Below the pieces are notes generated by a model. The model was given only the letters and a program-made list of their open reading frames with translations. It was not told where the DNA came from and did no database searches. Positions 26,387 to 35,972 of a DNA stretch of 64,000 nucleotides are shown one piece after another; positions within the stretch are counted from its first letter, which is position 1; each line of letters begins with the position of its first letter. Made by a program: the position numbers and the translations under genes. The stretch lies in contig CAJTPD010000010.1 in NCBI GenBank assembly GCA_910578105.1, positions 1-64,000 on the forward strand. Reading direction: 5' to 3'. Source of the stretch: an uncultured Odoribacter sp. (GTDB lineage Bacteria > Bacteroidota > Bacteroidia > Bacteroidales > Marinifilaceae).

Positions 26387-27862
26387 TCAATAAGCTTTTG
26401 CTATTAACACCCTTTGACGGGAAGGTTTACCGGAAACCATATCTGTTCCTTCTTCTTCCGGACTGTCGAAAGGTATACAACGGATGGTTGCTTTGGTTTC
26501 TGCTTTAATTTTTTCTTCCGTCTCACTAGTCCCATCCCAATGACACAGGAAAAATCCGCCTTTAGTTTCCAGCAAAGCTTTAAATTCATCGTAAGAATCC
26601 ACTTTAGTAATCATCTCATTACGGTAATTCAAGGCTTTTCTGTAAATATTCTCCTGTATATCATTCAATAAATTCTCAACATACTCTTCAATGCCCTCAA
26701 ACGGCAAAGTTTCCTTTGTCAGAGTATCACGGCGCGCCACCTCTATAGTCCCGTTCTCCAAATCCCGCTCTCCGACAGCTAAACGGACAGGTACTCCTTT
26801 CAATTCATAATCAGCAAATTTCCATCCTGGCTTTTGGGTATCCCGGTCATCATATTTTACAGAAATACCTTTTACTTTCAATTTATCCATCAATCCCTCT
26901 ACTTTTTCACTGATTCTTTTCAGTCCTTCAGCACCTTTATAGATAGGCACAATAACCACTTGAATAGGAGCAAGTTTCGGAGGTAAAACCAAACCGTTAT
27001 CATCCGAATGAGCCATAATCAAAGCCCCCATCAAACGAGTTGAAACCCCCCAGGAAGTTGCCCACACATAATCCAGTTTCCCTTCCTGATTGGTAAATTG
27101 TACATCGAAAGCCTTGGCAAAATTCTGCCCCAGGAAATGAGAAGTACCGGCCTGCAAAGCCTTGCCATCCTGCATCAATGCTTCTATGGTAAAAGTCTCC
27201 AAAGCTCCTGCAAAACGCTCACTTTCACTTTTACGCCCCATAATAACGGGAACAGCCATCCAATTCTGAGCAAATTCGGCATATACTCTTACCATCTGAT
27301 TGGCTTCTGCTAAAGCCTCCTCCCTCGTTGCATGAGCTGTATGCCCCTCTTGCCATAAAAATTCAGCTGTGCGCAAAAACATACGGGTACGCATCTCCCA
27401 ACGCATCACATTAGCCCACTGATTACAAAGAATCGGAAGATCCCGGTAAGATTGTATCCAGTTCTTATAGGTATTCCATATAATAGTCTCCGAAGTAGGA
27501 CGAATAATATACTCTTCCTCCAGTTTAGCAGCCGGATCCACCACAACTCCTCCTCCGTTCGGATCATTTTTCAGACGATAATGAGTCACAACAGCACATT
27601 CCTTAGCAAACCCCTCCACATGGTCGGCTTCTCTTGAAAAAAAAGATTTCGGTATCAACAACGGGAAATAAGCATTCACATGTCCGGTTGCCTTAAACAT
27701 ATCATCCAACTGACGCTGAATCTTCTCCCATATTGCATATCCATACGGTTTAATCACCATACACCCACGCACTGCTGATTGTTCCGCCAACCCGGCCTTT
27801 ACCACTAATTCATTATACCATTGTGAATAGTCTTCACTTCTTGATGTTAAAAACTTTCCCAT
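26387..27862 (-). CDS. proS: Prolyl-tRNA synthetase, archaeal/eukaryotic-like type
   Basis: Charges tRNA-Pro. The 491 residues have class II motifs: motif 2 in the region RWEMRTRMFLRTAEFLWQEG near 150 and motif 3 GWGVSTRL-like sequence TSWGVSTRLMGALIMAHSDD near 260, followed by the anticodon-binding domain (APIQVVIVPIYKG) and a short zinc-binding-like C-terminal domain that ends in Tyr. This is the shorter ProS type without the bacterial editing insert, as is usual in Bacteroidetes. Confidence 0.97.
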   Translation of the reverse strand: MGKFLTSRSEDYSQWYNELVVKAGLAEQSAVRGCMVIKPYGYAIWEKIQRQLDDMFKATGHVNAYFPLLIPKSFFSREADHVEGFAKECAVVTHYRLKNDPNGGGVVVDPAAKLEEEYIIRPTSETIIWNTYKNWIQSYRDLPILCNQWANVMRWEMRTRMFLRTAEFLWQEGHTAHATREEALAEANQMVRVYAEFAQNWMAVPVIMGRKSESERFAGALETFTIEALMQDGKALQAGTSHFLGQNFAKAFDVQFTNQEGKLDYVWATSWGVSTRLMGALIMAHSDDNGLVLPPKLAPIQVVIVPIYKGAEGLKRISEKVEGLMDKLKVKGISVKYDDRDTQKPGWKFADYELKGVPVRLAVGERDLENGTIEVARRDTLTKETLPFEGIEEYVENLLNDIQENIYRKALNYRNEMITKVDSYDEFKALLETKGGFFLCHWDGTSETEEKIKAETKATIRCIPFDSPEEEGTDMVSGKPSRQRVLIAKAY

Positions 27863-27995
27863 CTTCTTATTATTTGATAAAACGGCAACAAATTTAAAGA
27901 AAAAATTCAGTAGAAATGAGGGAATTTTATTATTTTTATTCCATGGATACTTGGTATAGTTTTTGATAGAATTATAAAAGTAATAATAAACAGAT

Positions 27996-29477
27996 ATGAA
28001 ACCCTATTTATACATAATCATTCTTGCCTTTCTGGCAATATCCTGTTCCACTTCCCGTTTAATGACAATGGAAGACGACATTTACTACATACCAGGGGAA
28101 AAAGCCTTGGTAGTAAAAGAAATAGAAAACACAACCGGAAAAGAAATCAGCCCCCTTACACATCCGGGACTTTATTCCGGCTCAACTCAACACCTGACAT
28201 CAAACGCCACTCCACCGGCAACTTTTTCTCAAAACAAACAGCAAGCCATCAACACACGCAGCGGACAAGTCGAAACTGCAGACATGGCACAACTCACAAC
28301 ACAGGCTGAGGAATTATTGACCCGCAACGAAGAAGTCAACGAAACCCTGTACAAAAATACTGGATATTGGATGGGAGGATTCAAAGGAAACGAAAGCGAC
28401 CTGCCCGAAATTCAACGCATTATAAATTTATACCCCCAAGGATTTGCTTTTGTCAACAGCAACGGTTTCGATATTGCCATGAATCTGTCATTCGATCCGG
28501 ATTGGAATGTATATACAGATAACGGACGCTACTGGTGGTTCCCAAGCAATTCAAATATCCAGCTTTACTCTTCTCTGCTTTTTGGAACCTATCCTCAATA
28601 TATCTGGACCGTAATTTGGGATAACCCCCGGTTCGATATCTGGAGTTTCAACAACAATTTCAATTGGGGAATCAACCTGGGGTGGAGAAATTCATACTGG
28701 AACCTGGGATTCGGATGGAATCCAGGATGGTATAATCCATGGTATGACCCATGGTACGGAAACTGGTACAATCCATGGTATGGTCCGGGATGGTATCATC
28801 CGCATTGGCATCACCACTGGCACCATTCTCATTGGGGACATCCCGGCTGGGGAGGTAGTCCCGTCATTCGTCCGAATCGTCCGGGAATAGCTGTACGTCC
28901 TAATTCTCCCCAACGTCCGGGAACAGGAAATAATATCATAGGAGTTCGGCCAGGTAACTCTGTCCGGCCAGGAGTATCCGGTACACGACCGGGAACAATA
29001 ACACGACCGGGAAACAATGCTACAGTAAGACCGGGAACAACAACACGCCCAGGTTCCACGACACGTCCGGGAACTGCCACTCGGCCAGGAGCTAATACAC
29101 GACCAGGCACTACAATCAGACCGGGAAATTCCTCCCGACCGGGTTCGGTTACCCGACCAGGAACAATAAATCGGCCAAACTCTGTAACCCGGCCGGGGAC
29201 AACGCCTACACGCCCAGGAAGCATAACCCGACCAGGGACAATCACCAGACCTGCAACAAAAAATACAACAAACGGTAACACCAAAACGTATAGCAGACCA
29301 CAAAACAATTACAGGCCGACTTACAATACCAACTCATCACCGCGTTACAATTCCGGAAACCATTACCCGGGAAACAACCGTAGTGGTTCAATAAACAGCT
29401 CCCCGGGCAGAAGTTCAGGAGGCGGCAGCCAGGCAGCTCCGGTAAGAAATAACAGAGGCGGTAGCCGAAGACGATAA
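27996..29477 (+). CDS. Lipoprotein with Trp/Tyr/His-rich segment and RPG repeats
   Basis: A 493-residue predicted lipoprotein: signal peptide and lipobox Cys17 (LAFLAISCSTS). Residues 100-230 form an ordered domain. Then follow a remarkable Trp-Tyr-Gly-Pro-rich stretch (WNPGWYNPWYDPWYGNWY) with a His cluster (HPHWHHHWHHSHWGHPGW), and a tail from about 290 of tandem x-RPG repeats (TRPGTTTRPGSTTRPGTATR). The tail ends in Asn/Ser/Arg-rich sequence. Similar proteins occur in Bacteroidetes, function unknown. His clusters suggest metal binding, and the cationic Arg-Pro-Gly tail suggests binding to polyanions. The following outer-membrane protein gene is 28 bp away and may be in the same unit. Confidence 0.8.
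   Translation: MKPYLYIIILAFLAISCSTSRLMTMEDDIYYIPGEKALVVKEIENTTGKEISPLTHPGLYSGSTQHLTSNATPPATFSQNKQQAINTRSGQVETADMAQLTTQAEELLTRNEEVNETLYKNTGYWMGGFKGNESDLPEIQRIINLYPQGFAFVNSNGFDIAMNLSFDPDWNVYTDNGRYWWFPSNSNIQLYSSLLFGTYPQYIWTVIWDNPRFDIWSFNNNFNWGINLGWRNSYWNLGFGWNPGWYNPWYDPWYGNWYNPWYGPGWYHPHWHHHWHHSHWGHPGWGGSPVIRPNRPGIAVRPNSPQRPGTGNNIIGVRPGNSVRPGVSGTRPGTITRPGNNATVRPGTTTRPGSTTRPGTATRPGANTRPGTTIRPGNSSRPGSVTRPGTINRPNSVTRPGTTPTRPGSITRPGTITRPATKNTTNGNTKTYSRPQNNYRPTYNTNSSPRYNSGNHYPGNNRSGSINSSPGRSSGGGSQAAPVRNNRGGSRRR
28870..29260 (+). repeat. Tandem RPG-coding minisatellite
   Basis: About twenty copies of a degenerate CGNCCNGGA-like triplet block coding Arg-Pro-Gly, mostly spaced every six or seven codons. 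Codon use varies between copies, so the array is old rather than a recent slippage product. It also creates long open frames on the opposite strand that are artefacts. Confidence 0.8.
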
Positions 29478-29505
29478 ACCAAACTTTTTAATCCTAAAAA
29501 TTACT

Positions 29506-30975
29506 ATGAGAAAATTATATATACTTCCAGTTCTATTTTTGATTTGCAAAACAGTTTTTGCACAATCTGAAACGGATATAGTCAGATATTCTATACCTGC
29601 AACTGCAGGTTCTGCACGTGTTTCAGCCATGGGAGGAGCATTCGGAGCCTTAGGAGGAGACCTGACAGCTCTTGTGAATAATCCTGCCGGAATAGGAGTA
29701 TTCCGGAAATCAGAAATCAGCATCACACCCTGGCTGAATGTTGCAAACACCAAAGCAGACAATACTTCTATTCGGAAAAGTTCGTTTCAGTTGGGTTCTT
29801 TTGGCGGAGTTATTGCACTTTACAATAAAAATTCAGATTGGAAAGGTTTTAATTTTGGAATAAATTATACTAATCTCAACAACTTCAATCAGAAAACCAA
29901 TCAGTTTGTTTACAACTCTTCCACCAATTTTCCTACTGTATGGGCAAACCAGGCAACCATTGCCGTAATTCAGGGGGAAAACATTCCCGTCGACTCAGAA
30001 ATGGCCTACGACGTCAGGTTAATAGAGTGGGTCGAAGAAGAAGGCAAATACGATGCAAACCTGATTTCCGGCGAAAAAGTGAACCAGCACAAATACATTG
30101 TAGAAGACGGATATCAGGGAGAATATGACTTCAGCCTGGGAAGTAACTTCAAAGACAAACTATACCTGGGGTTAACAATAGGCATACAATCCATTCGGTA
30201 TAAATACCGTTCTTATTACACTGAAACTGCGCCGCAAAACAGCTTCTATGAAGTAGACAGTTACGATTATAACCAATACCTGAAAACAGAAGGAGTCGGT
30301 ACAAATTTTAAAGTTGGTGTCATTTACCGTCCTATTCCGGAACTACGTATTGGTGCAGCCATCCACACCCCAACTTACTATACCATCACCGACAATTACG
30401 AAGAATCCATGCAATCCCGCTTCTTCACAGCAGACGAAGACGGAAATTACTCATATGATGCTTACTTAATTCCTTCACACTACAATTATGATATGCAAAC
30501 TCCCTGGAAAGCCATTTTCAGTCTGGCAACCGTCTTACATCAAAAAGCCATACTCAGCGTCGATTATGAATTCAATAACTACAACTCAGCAAAATTCAAC
30601 GACGGCGAAAACGGTTACGACTACAGCACTTTAAATCAAGATATCAGAAACCATCTGAAAAACACCAACAACGTCAGAATCGGGGCGGAATATAGGGCAA
30701 ACAGCACATTCAGTCTGCGTGCCGGATATGCTTATTGGGCTTCTCCCTATCGTCACACAGATACCGGAAAAATACAATCTGTATCCGGAGGATTTGGTGT
30801 AAATCTGGGAACATTCTACTGCGACGCAGCCTATATTTACAAACATTCCCAAAATACCACCGTATTCTATAATTATATTGACCCCGAAGATGCCATCTAT
30901 GATGTAATTGCCAACCCGGTTCATAATAAATATCAGGCACATGAAGCCAAAATCACCCTCGGAGTCAGATTTTAA
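29506..30975 (+). CDS. Outer-membrane beta-barrel protein (OmpP1/FadL/hemin-receptor-like)
   Basis: 489 residues with a signal peptide ending VFAQ and the conserved N-terminal piece ARVSAMGGAFGALGGDLTAL then VNNPAGIG, the hallmark of the FadL/TodX-type and PorV-like Bacteroidetes barrel proteins. Alternating beta-strand patterns run throughout, and the last strand ends in Phe (ITLGVRF), as expected for BAM-dependent insertion. It probably forms a membrane channel for hydrophobic substrates; the substrate is unknown. It follows the RPG-repeat lipoprotein. Confidence 0.85.
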   Translation: MRKLYILPVLFLICKTVFAQSETDIVRYSIPATAGSARVSAMGGAFGALGGDLTALVNNPAGIGVFRKSEISITPWLNVANTKADNTSIRKSSFQLGSFGGVIALYNKNSDWKGFNFGINYTNLNNFNQKTNQFVYNSSTNFPTVWANQATIAVIQGENIPVDSEMAYDVRLIEWVEEEGKYDANLISGEKVNQHKYIVEDGYQGEYDFSLGSNFKDKLYLGLTIGIQSIRYKYRSYYTETAPQNSFYEVDSYDYNQYLKTEGVGTNFKVGVIYRPIPELRIGAAIHTPTYYTITDNYEESMQSRFFTADEDGNYSYDAYLIPSHYNYDMQTPWKAIFSLATVLHQKAILSVDYEFNNYNSAKFNDGENGYDYSTLNQDIRNHLKNTNNVRIGAEYRANSTFSLRAGYAYWASPYRHTDTGKIQSVSGGFGVNLGTFYCDAAYIYKHSQNTTVFYNYIDPEDAIYDVIANPVHNKYQAHEAKITLGVRF

Positions 30976-31014
30976 ACCAATATTTTAAATCCAAAGTATC
31001 AACCGATTATCATT

Positions 31015-31375
31015 TAAACTGAAAAGAAAAAGTCACAGATTCATTTGTATTCACAATTGTATCCGGCAAATAAACTTTAACTTTATTTCCGGAATACATC
31101 CATTTTACAGATTTTCCATTCGACAATAATATCATTTTACTGCCTTTTACGGTACATTTCCCAGTTCATTCTATAACAGCAGGCAATTTTTCTCCTTCAG
31201 AAAGAACATACAAGGCATACAAAGTCCATTAATTTTTATTAACAGTAAACCACACATTTCCATCCTGATAAACCGGAGTAGCACAGGTATTGTAAATCGC
31301 CTCTCCATTTTTTTTACATATACGAAAACGATAACCAGCCCGTATCTTCCAATCAGATAAAAATCACTTTTCAAA
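31015..31375 (-). pseudogene. 3' remnant of a second GH29 alpha-L-fucosidase
   Basis: Reading the minus strand in one frame gives GEAIYNTCATPVYQDGNVWF, a TAA stop, LYALYVLSEGEKLPAVIE, a TGA stop where Trp is expected, and KGSKMILLSNGKSVKW to a final stop at about 31015. These match the C-terminal region of GH29 fucosidases in order. There is no catalytic domain left. Two in-frame stops and the missing 5' three quarters show a decayed gene; it is not a copy of the intact fucosidase at 35973. Confidence 0.8.
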
Positions 31376-31563
31376 TAGTAAATACAGTACTGGGCATTGC
31401 AACTACCTATACTTACAATACATTTATCACCGGAGACGGAAAAGGAAAAATCAGCCGGAACAAAGGATATTATATCGTTGCGAATGTAAATAAATTAATC
31501 AATGTGATACCCGTGCGTTCCGTTTCACAAAACATACTTATTATAACGGAAAAAACCGAATAA
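31334..31563 (+). pseudogene. Unidentified ORF fragment
   Basis: An open frame on the plus strand reads ITFQIVNTVLGIATTYTYNT, then FITGDGKGKISRNKGYYIVA, and ends with IITEKTE at 31563. It has protein-like composition but no start codon, and I do not recognise it. It abuts the fucosidase remnant and is probably another decayed piece. From 31564 to 31743 there is only AT-rich sequence that should hold the cbpA promoter. Confidence 0.35.
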
Positions 31564-31743
31564 AAACTTTTCCTCATTTTGTATCATTTTTAAGTTTATT
31601 TAAACTTATTTCCATTACAATTATTCCTGTTCAACCGTAAATTTACGCGATAATATAGAGTGATTTGAAATCGAGAATTACAAAAATGTAATAACAAGAT
31701 GTTATATTATTACAATTTTGGAGTATTCTGTAATTAAAAAACT

Positions 31744-32682
31744 ATGGCTTACATTGACTATTACAGTGTTTTGGGAGTAAACAAAACAGCAACCCAGGAC
31801 GAAATCAAAAAAGCTTTTAAAAAACTCGCCCGGAAATATCACCCGGATCTGAACCCCAACGACTCTTCTGCAAAACAAAAATTTCAGGAAATCAACGAAG
31901 CAAATGAGGTGTTAAGTGACCCGGAAAAACGAAAAAAATATGATGCATACGGTGAAAACTGGAAACATGCTGACGAATTTGAAGCACACAAACAACGATA
32001 TCAACAGAAAAACCGGAATGATACCGGAGGATTCGGCGGAACAGGAGGAGCTTATTGGTCCTCGACCGATGGTAATTTCAGTGGCAATTTTACTGGAAAT
32101 GAAGAAGAATTTTCTGATTTTTTCGAATCTTTGTTCGGATCACGGCATGGAGGCAACCGGAGGAATCCTTCAAGCTTCAAAGGTCACGATTATAATGCGG
32201 AACTACACATAACTTTAAAAGAAGCAGCAACAACACACAAACAAATTCTGGAAGTCAACGGAAAAAAAATCAGAATCACAGTCCCGGCAGGTATCGGTGA
32301 CGGACAAACCATCAAACTGAACGGACAAGGCGGAGCCGGTATGAATGGCGGACCTGCCGGCGATTTATACATCACTTTCATTATTGCCGATGACCCGGTT
32401 TATAAAAGAGAAGGCAACAACCTGTACATGAACATCGGACTGGACCTGTACACCGCAATACTAGGCGGAGATATCACGGTGGAAACTTTGCACGGAAAAG
32501 TAAAACTAAAAGTAAAACCAGAAACTCAAAACGGCACCAAGGTCCGGCTGAAAGGGAAAGGATTTCCGGTATATAAACAAGACGGACAATTCGGTGATCT
32601 TTTCGTCACCTACGAAATCAAAATCCCGACACACCTGACCGAAAAGCAAAAACAACTGTTTCAGGAACTCCGGAATTCATAG
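31744..32682 (+). CDS. cbpA: Curved-DNA-binding J-domain protein CbpA
   Basis: Co-chaperone of DnaK and nucleoid-associated protein. The 312 residues begin with a J-domain (YYSVLGVNKTATQDEIKKAF) with the HPD motif near residue 35, a glycine/phenylalanine-rich linker (GGFGGTGGAYW), and two C-terminal beta-sandwich domains (HITLKEAATTHKQILEVNGK; DITVETLHGKVKLKV). It lacks the DnaJ zinc-finger. The following gene encodes its dedicated inhibitor CbpM, 42 bp downstream. Confidence 0.93.
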   Translation: MAYIDYYSVLGVNKTATQDEIKKAFKKLARKYHPDLNPNDSSAKQKFQEINEANEVLSDPEKRKKYDAYGENWKHADEFEAHKQRYQQKNRNDTGGFGGTGGAYWSSTDGNFSGNFTGNEEEFSDFFESLFGSRHGGNRRNPSSFKGHDYNAELHITLKEAATTHKQILEVNGKKIRITVPAGIGDGQTIKLNGQGGAGMNGGPAGDLYITFIIADDPVYKREGNNLYMNIGLDLYTAILGGDITVETLHGKVKLKVKPETQNGTKVRLKGKGFPVYKQDGQFGDLFVTYEIKIPTHLTEKQKQLFQELRNS

Positions 32683-32724
32683 TACCGGACATCCTCATTC
32701 AATAACCATTTTAAAATCAGTGTC

Positions 32725-33006
32725 ATGCGAACCGATTTAATTATTATCAGTGAATACTGTCAAAAAAGCAACACCGACCCAACCTTTCTGATATCTCTGG
32801 AAGAAAACGGTCTGATTGAAATACGAACCATCAATGGCGAACAATACCTTCTAACCTCTCAACTCCGGGAATTGGAACAATACAGTCACCTGTATTATGA
32901 CCTTTCCATCAACATAGAAGGTATCGACGCCATCCGTCATATGCTAAAAAAAATGGAACGCCTGCAACATGAACTAAACCAACTTCGTCGCCAACTCGGA
33001 AAATGA
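32725..33006 (+). CDS. cbpM: Chaperone modulator CbpM
   Basis: A 93-residue MerR-like helical protein that binds the J-domain of CbpA and blocks its activity. The N-terminus reads LIIISEYCQKSNTDPTFLIS then LEENGLIEIR, followed by helices with a C-terminal heptad pattern (MLKKMERLQHELNQLRRQLG). The position right behind cbpA and the length match the family. Confidence 0.9.
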   Translation: MRTDLIIISEYCQKSNTDPTFLISLEENGLIEIRTINGEQYLLTSQLRELEQYSHLYYDLSINIEGIDAIRHMLKKMERLQHELNQLRRQLGK

Positions 33007-33029
33007 CACAAAGGCCCCGTCCCTTTGTG

Positions 33030-33245
33030 TCATTTTTCCCTGAAAATAAAATAACAATATCCACTTACAGGTAACTCAATATCCAAAACAGCCTCCTGAT
33101 GCTCATTCAAGTTTATTTTCCGGAATAATCCGTCATTCTCTGCTACCCCACTTTTCCTTTCAATCCGGTGTAATACAAAGATAGCTTTATTGTAATCTTT
33201 GCAACATCATTCAACGGATCAAATACCATCAGGACACACCTTCCC
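33030..33245 (-). pseudogene. Frameshifted C-terminal remnant of a secreted protein
   Basis: On the minus strand two adjacent frames give FDPLNDVAKITIKLSLYYTG and then AENDGLFRKINLNEHQEAVL with DIELPVSGYCYFIFREK to the stop at 33030. The pieces join at a frameshift near 33150. It looks like the terminal beta-sandwich of a Bacteroidetes glycan-related secreted protein, but the family could not be named. No 5' part remains in the window. Confidence 0.6.
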
Positions 33246-33296
33246 CCACCCTATATCCTCTGATACATAGACGTGCTTTATTATTTTTTTATCCGG

Positions 33297-33326
33297 ATTG
33301 GCAAATCTTATGAAAATTTTTTATTT
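33297..33326 (+). promoter_or_regulatory. Promoter of the sugar kinase-GH109-GH29 cluster
   Basis: TTG at 33297-33299 and TATTTTTG at 33319-33326 match the -33/-7 pattern with 19-base spacing. Because this lies within the possible upstream extension of the kinase gene, the kinase must start downstream, at the GTG at 33370. Confidence 0.65.
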
Positions 33327-33369
33327 TTGTCAGACAAAAGAAATTATTATCAACAAAAATAATATAATC

Positions 33370-34455
33370 GTGGATTTAAAAAAAATTACCTCACAATTTA
33401 CTATTCAGGGTGAGATAGCAGAAGTTGCACCTTTGGGAACAGGTCTTATTAATGATACTTTCCGTGTGAAAACATCATCGGAAAAAACACCGGACTATGT
33501 TCTGCAGCGTATCAATCACGCTATTTTTCAGGATGTTGAATTATTACAAAATAATATTCAACGGATTACAGACCACATCCGTCATAAACTCAGCGAAAAA
33601 GGCGAAAACGATTTAGAACGCAAAACATTGACCGTAATACCGGCAAACGATGGTAAACTTTACTATTTTGACGGTGAAAGCTATTGGCGGCTCACTGTAT
33701 TCATTCAGAACTCCCAAACATATGAACAGGTAACCCCTGAATTTTCTTATCTGACCGGAAAAGCTTTCGGTGAATTCCAGTATTTTCTTTCAGACCTGCC
33801 CGGAGAACCTCTGGGGGCCACGATTCCGGACTTTCACAACATGATTTTCCGGCTGCAACAATTACAAGACGCCATTAATGCTAATCCGGCAGGCCGTTTG
33901 GCCAAAGTACAACCCATCGTTGACGAATTGCTGGGACGTGCTGAAGATATGTGTAAAGCTGAAAGGTTATATAAAGAAGGAAAACTCCCCAAACGAATCA
34001 CCCACTGTGATACTAAAGTCAATAATATGCTCTTCGATGAAAACGGCAAATTTTTGTGCGTAATTGACCTTGATACCACTATGCCGGGATTTGTATTGTC
34101 AGATTTCGGGGATTTTATCCGCACTGCAGCTAACAATGGTGCCGAAGACGACGAAGATTTAAGCAAAGTAAATGTAAACATGGATATTTTCAAGGAATTT
34201 TCACGTGGCTATATAGAAGCAGCCCGTCCGTTTCTGACTCAAACGGAAATTGAAAATCTTCCTTATGGAGCGCAATTGTTAACCTACATGCAGACTGTGC
34301 GGTTCCTCACCGATTATATAAACGGAGATACCTATTACAAAATCAAATCTCCGGAACATAACTATCAACGTACTCTGGCTCAGTTAACCTTGTTGCACAG
34401 CATAGATGCTCACTTGGAAGAAATGAACAACTGGATTAAACAACTCTCTAAATAA
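33370..34455 (+). CDS. Aminoglycoside phosphotransferase-fold kinase, N-acetylhexosamine kinase-like
   Basis: Predicted anomeric sugar kinase (NahK-like) of about 361 residues: LGTGLINDTFRVK at the nucleotide site, the catalytic Brenner-type motif ITHCDTKVNNMLFDENGKF near residue 220 and the metal-binding LCVIDLDTTMPGFVLSDFGD. NahK-type enzymes phosphorylate GlcNAc or GalNAc released from mucin. It precedes a GH109 enzyme by 9 bp, which releases GalNAc, so a shared GalNAc pathway is likely. I chose GTG at 33370 because the promoter overlaps the ATG-rich stretch upstream. Confidence 0.8.
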   Translation: MDLKKITSQFTIQGEIAEVAPLGTGLINDTFRVKTSSEKTPDYVLQRINHAIFQDVELLQNNIQRITDHIRHKLSEKGENDLERKTLTVIPANDGKLYYFDGESYWRLTVFIQNSQTYEQVTPEFSYLTGKAFGEFQYFLSDLPGEPLGATIPDFHNMIFRLQQLQDAINANPAGRLAKVQPIVDELLGRAEDMCKAERLYKEGKLPKRITHCDTKVNNMLFDENGKFLCVIDLDTTMPGFVLSDFGDFIRTAANNGAEDDEDLSKVNVNMDIFKEFSRGYIEAARPFLTQTEIENLPYGAQLLTYMQTVRFLTDYINGDTYYKIKSPEHNYQRTLAQLTLLHSIDAHLEEMNNWIKQLSK

Positions 34456-34464
34456 TTTTACTAC

Positions 34465-35868
34465 ATGAAAAAAATCATTTATCTATTAATTACCGCACTA
34501 GCTCTCGGCACTTACAGTTGCAAACAAGTTGAGGCAAAAGATAAAAAAAGCGACGGAATTATACGGACAGATATTCCTAAACGCCCCGAAAGCCAAAAAG
34601 ATATGGTCGGTTTTCGCTGTGAGCCTATTGAAACTGTACGTGTTGGTTTCATTGGTCTGGGTATGCGTGGCCCCGGGGCTGTGGAACGCTTCACTCATAT
34701 TCCCGGTGTAGAAATAAAAGCATTATGTGACCTTTATCCGGAACGGGTGGAAAAAGCACAGAAAATCCTTACCAAAAAAAATCTGCCGGAAGCCGCAACT
34801 TACAGCGGAGAAGAAGGATGGAAAAAACTTTGCGAACGGGAAGACCTGGATTTAGTTTATATCGTTACCCCTTGGTTACTTCACACACCCATCGCTGTAT
34901 ATGCAATGGAACATGGCAAACACGTGGCTATTGAAGTCCCCGCAGCAACAACACTGGAAGAATGCTGGCAATTGGTAAATACTTCCGAAAAAACACGCCG
35001 CCATTGTATGATGCTTGAAAATTGTATATACGATTTCTTTGAACTGACTACCCTGAATATGGCGCAGGAAGGATTATTCGGAGAAATATTACATGTGGAA
35101 GGCTCATATATTCACAACCTGGAAGATTATTGGTCAGCTTATCAAGGAAACTGGCGTTTGGATTTCAACGAAAAATACAAAGGCGATATTTACGCTACAC
35201 ACGGCCTCGGACCGGCTTGTCAATTACTGAATATCCACCGTGGAGATAAAATGAATTACCTGGTAGCCATGCAAACCAAAGCAGTAAACGGTCCCGCTGT
35301 TGTGAAAAAAACAACAGGAAAGGATTCTCCCAATTATCAGAACGGTGACCACTCGCTGACCTTGATTAAAACGGAAAACGGAAAAACTATCCACTTACAA
35401 CACAACGTTGTAACTCCCCGTCCGTACAGTCGTATGTATCAACTGACCGGAACCGAAGGATTCGCTAACAAATATCCCTCATCCAGCTATACTTTCCGTC
35501 CGGACAATGTTTCTAATAATGTACCTGACCACGAGAATCTGAACGCTCACGGTCCGGTTCCGGAAAGTGTGAAAAAAACTTTGATGGAAAAATACAAACA
35601 CCCCATTCACAAGGAATTGGAGGAAAAAGCTAAGAAAGTCGGCGGCCATGGAGGAATGGATTTCATCATGGATTATCGCTTGATTTATTGCTTGCAAAAC
35701 GGATTACCTCTGGATCAGGATGTCTATGATGCTGCAGAATGGTCTTCCATGGGTGAATTGACCCGCATCTCCATCGAAAACAACAGTATGCCGGTAGAAG
35801 TACCCGATTTCACTCGCGGAAGCTGGAAAAAATTAAATGGTTATCACCATTTCATGAAGGGTGAATAA
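34465..35868 (+). CDS. GH109-like alpha-N-acetylgalactosaminidase, lipoprotein
   Basis: Exported NAD-dependent glycosidase, 467 residues. The start MKKIIYLLITALALGTYS-C is a lipoprotein signal. The Gfo/Idh/MocA-type Rossmann fold follows (VRVGFIGLGMRGPGAVERF), with YIVTPWLLHTPIA and the family-specific HGLGPACQLL and NGDHSL segments. GH109 enzymes cleave terminal alpha-GalNAc by transient oxidation using bound NAD. Together with the adjacent kinase and fucosidase it fits mucin O-glycan breakdown. Substrate not proven. Confidence 0.88.
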   Translation: MKKIIYLLITALALGTYSCKQVEAKDKKSDGIIRTDIPKRPESQKDMVGFRCEPIETVRVGFIGLGMRGPGAVERFTHIPGVEIKALCDLYPERVEKAQKILTKKNLPEAATYSGEEGWKKLCEREDLDLVYIVTPWLLHTPIAVYAMEHGKHVAIEVPAATTLEECWQLVNTSEKTRRHCMMLENCIYDFFELTTLNMAQEGLFGEILHVEGSYIHNLEDYWSAYQGNWRLDFNEKYKGDIYATHGLGPACQLLNIHRGDKMNYLVAMQTKAVNGPAVVKKTTGKDSPNYQNGDHSLTLIKTENGKTIHLQHNVVTPRPYSRMYQLTGTEGFANKYPSSSYTFRPDNVSNNVPDHENLNAHGPVPESVKKTLMEKYKHPIHKELEEKAKKVGGHGGMDFIMDYRLIYCLQNGLPLDQDVYDAAEWSSMGELTRISIENNSMPVEVPDFTRGSWKKLNGYHHFMKGE

Positions 35869-35876
35869 ACCCTTTA

Positions 35877-35915
35877 AAAAAGTGTGTCAAAATAAATAAG
35901 TGGCACACTTTTTTT
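35877..35915 (+). terminator. Intrinsic terminator after the GH109 gene
   Basis: AAAGTGTG pairs with CACACTTT around a short loop (35878-35910), followed by T5. It separates the kinase-GH109 pair from the fucosidase gene, which has its own start region. Confidence 0.75.
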
Positions 35916-35972
35916 CAATACAATATTCAATCGATTGCACAATTTCTGCTTTATATAATAACAGAAAAGGAA

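Noticed and set aside
28692..29308. Two long minus-strand frames opposite the RPG repeats
   Set aside because: They are produced by the repetitive GC-rich codons of the lipoprotein gene; the translations are simple mirror repeats (for example PGRV) with no start context.
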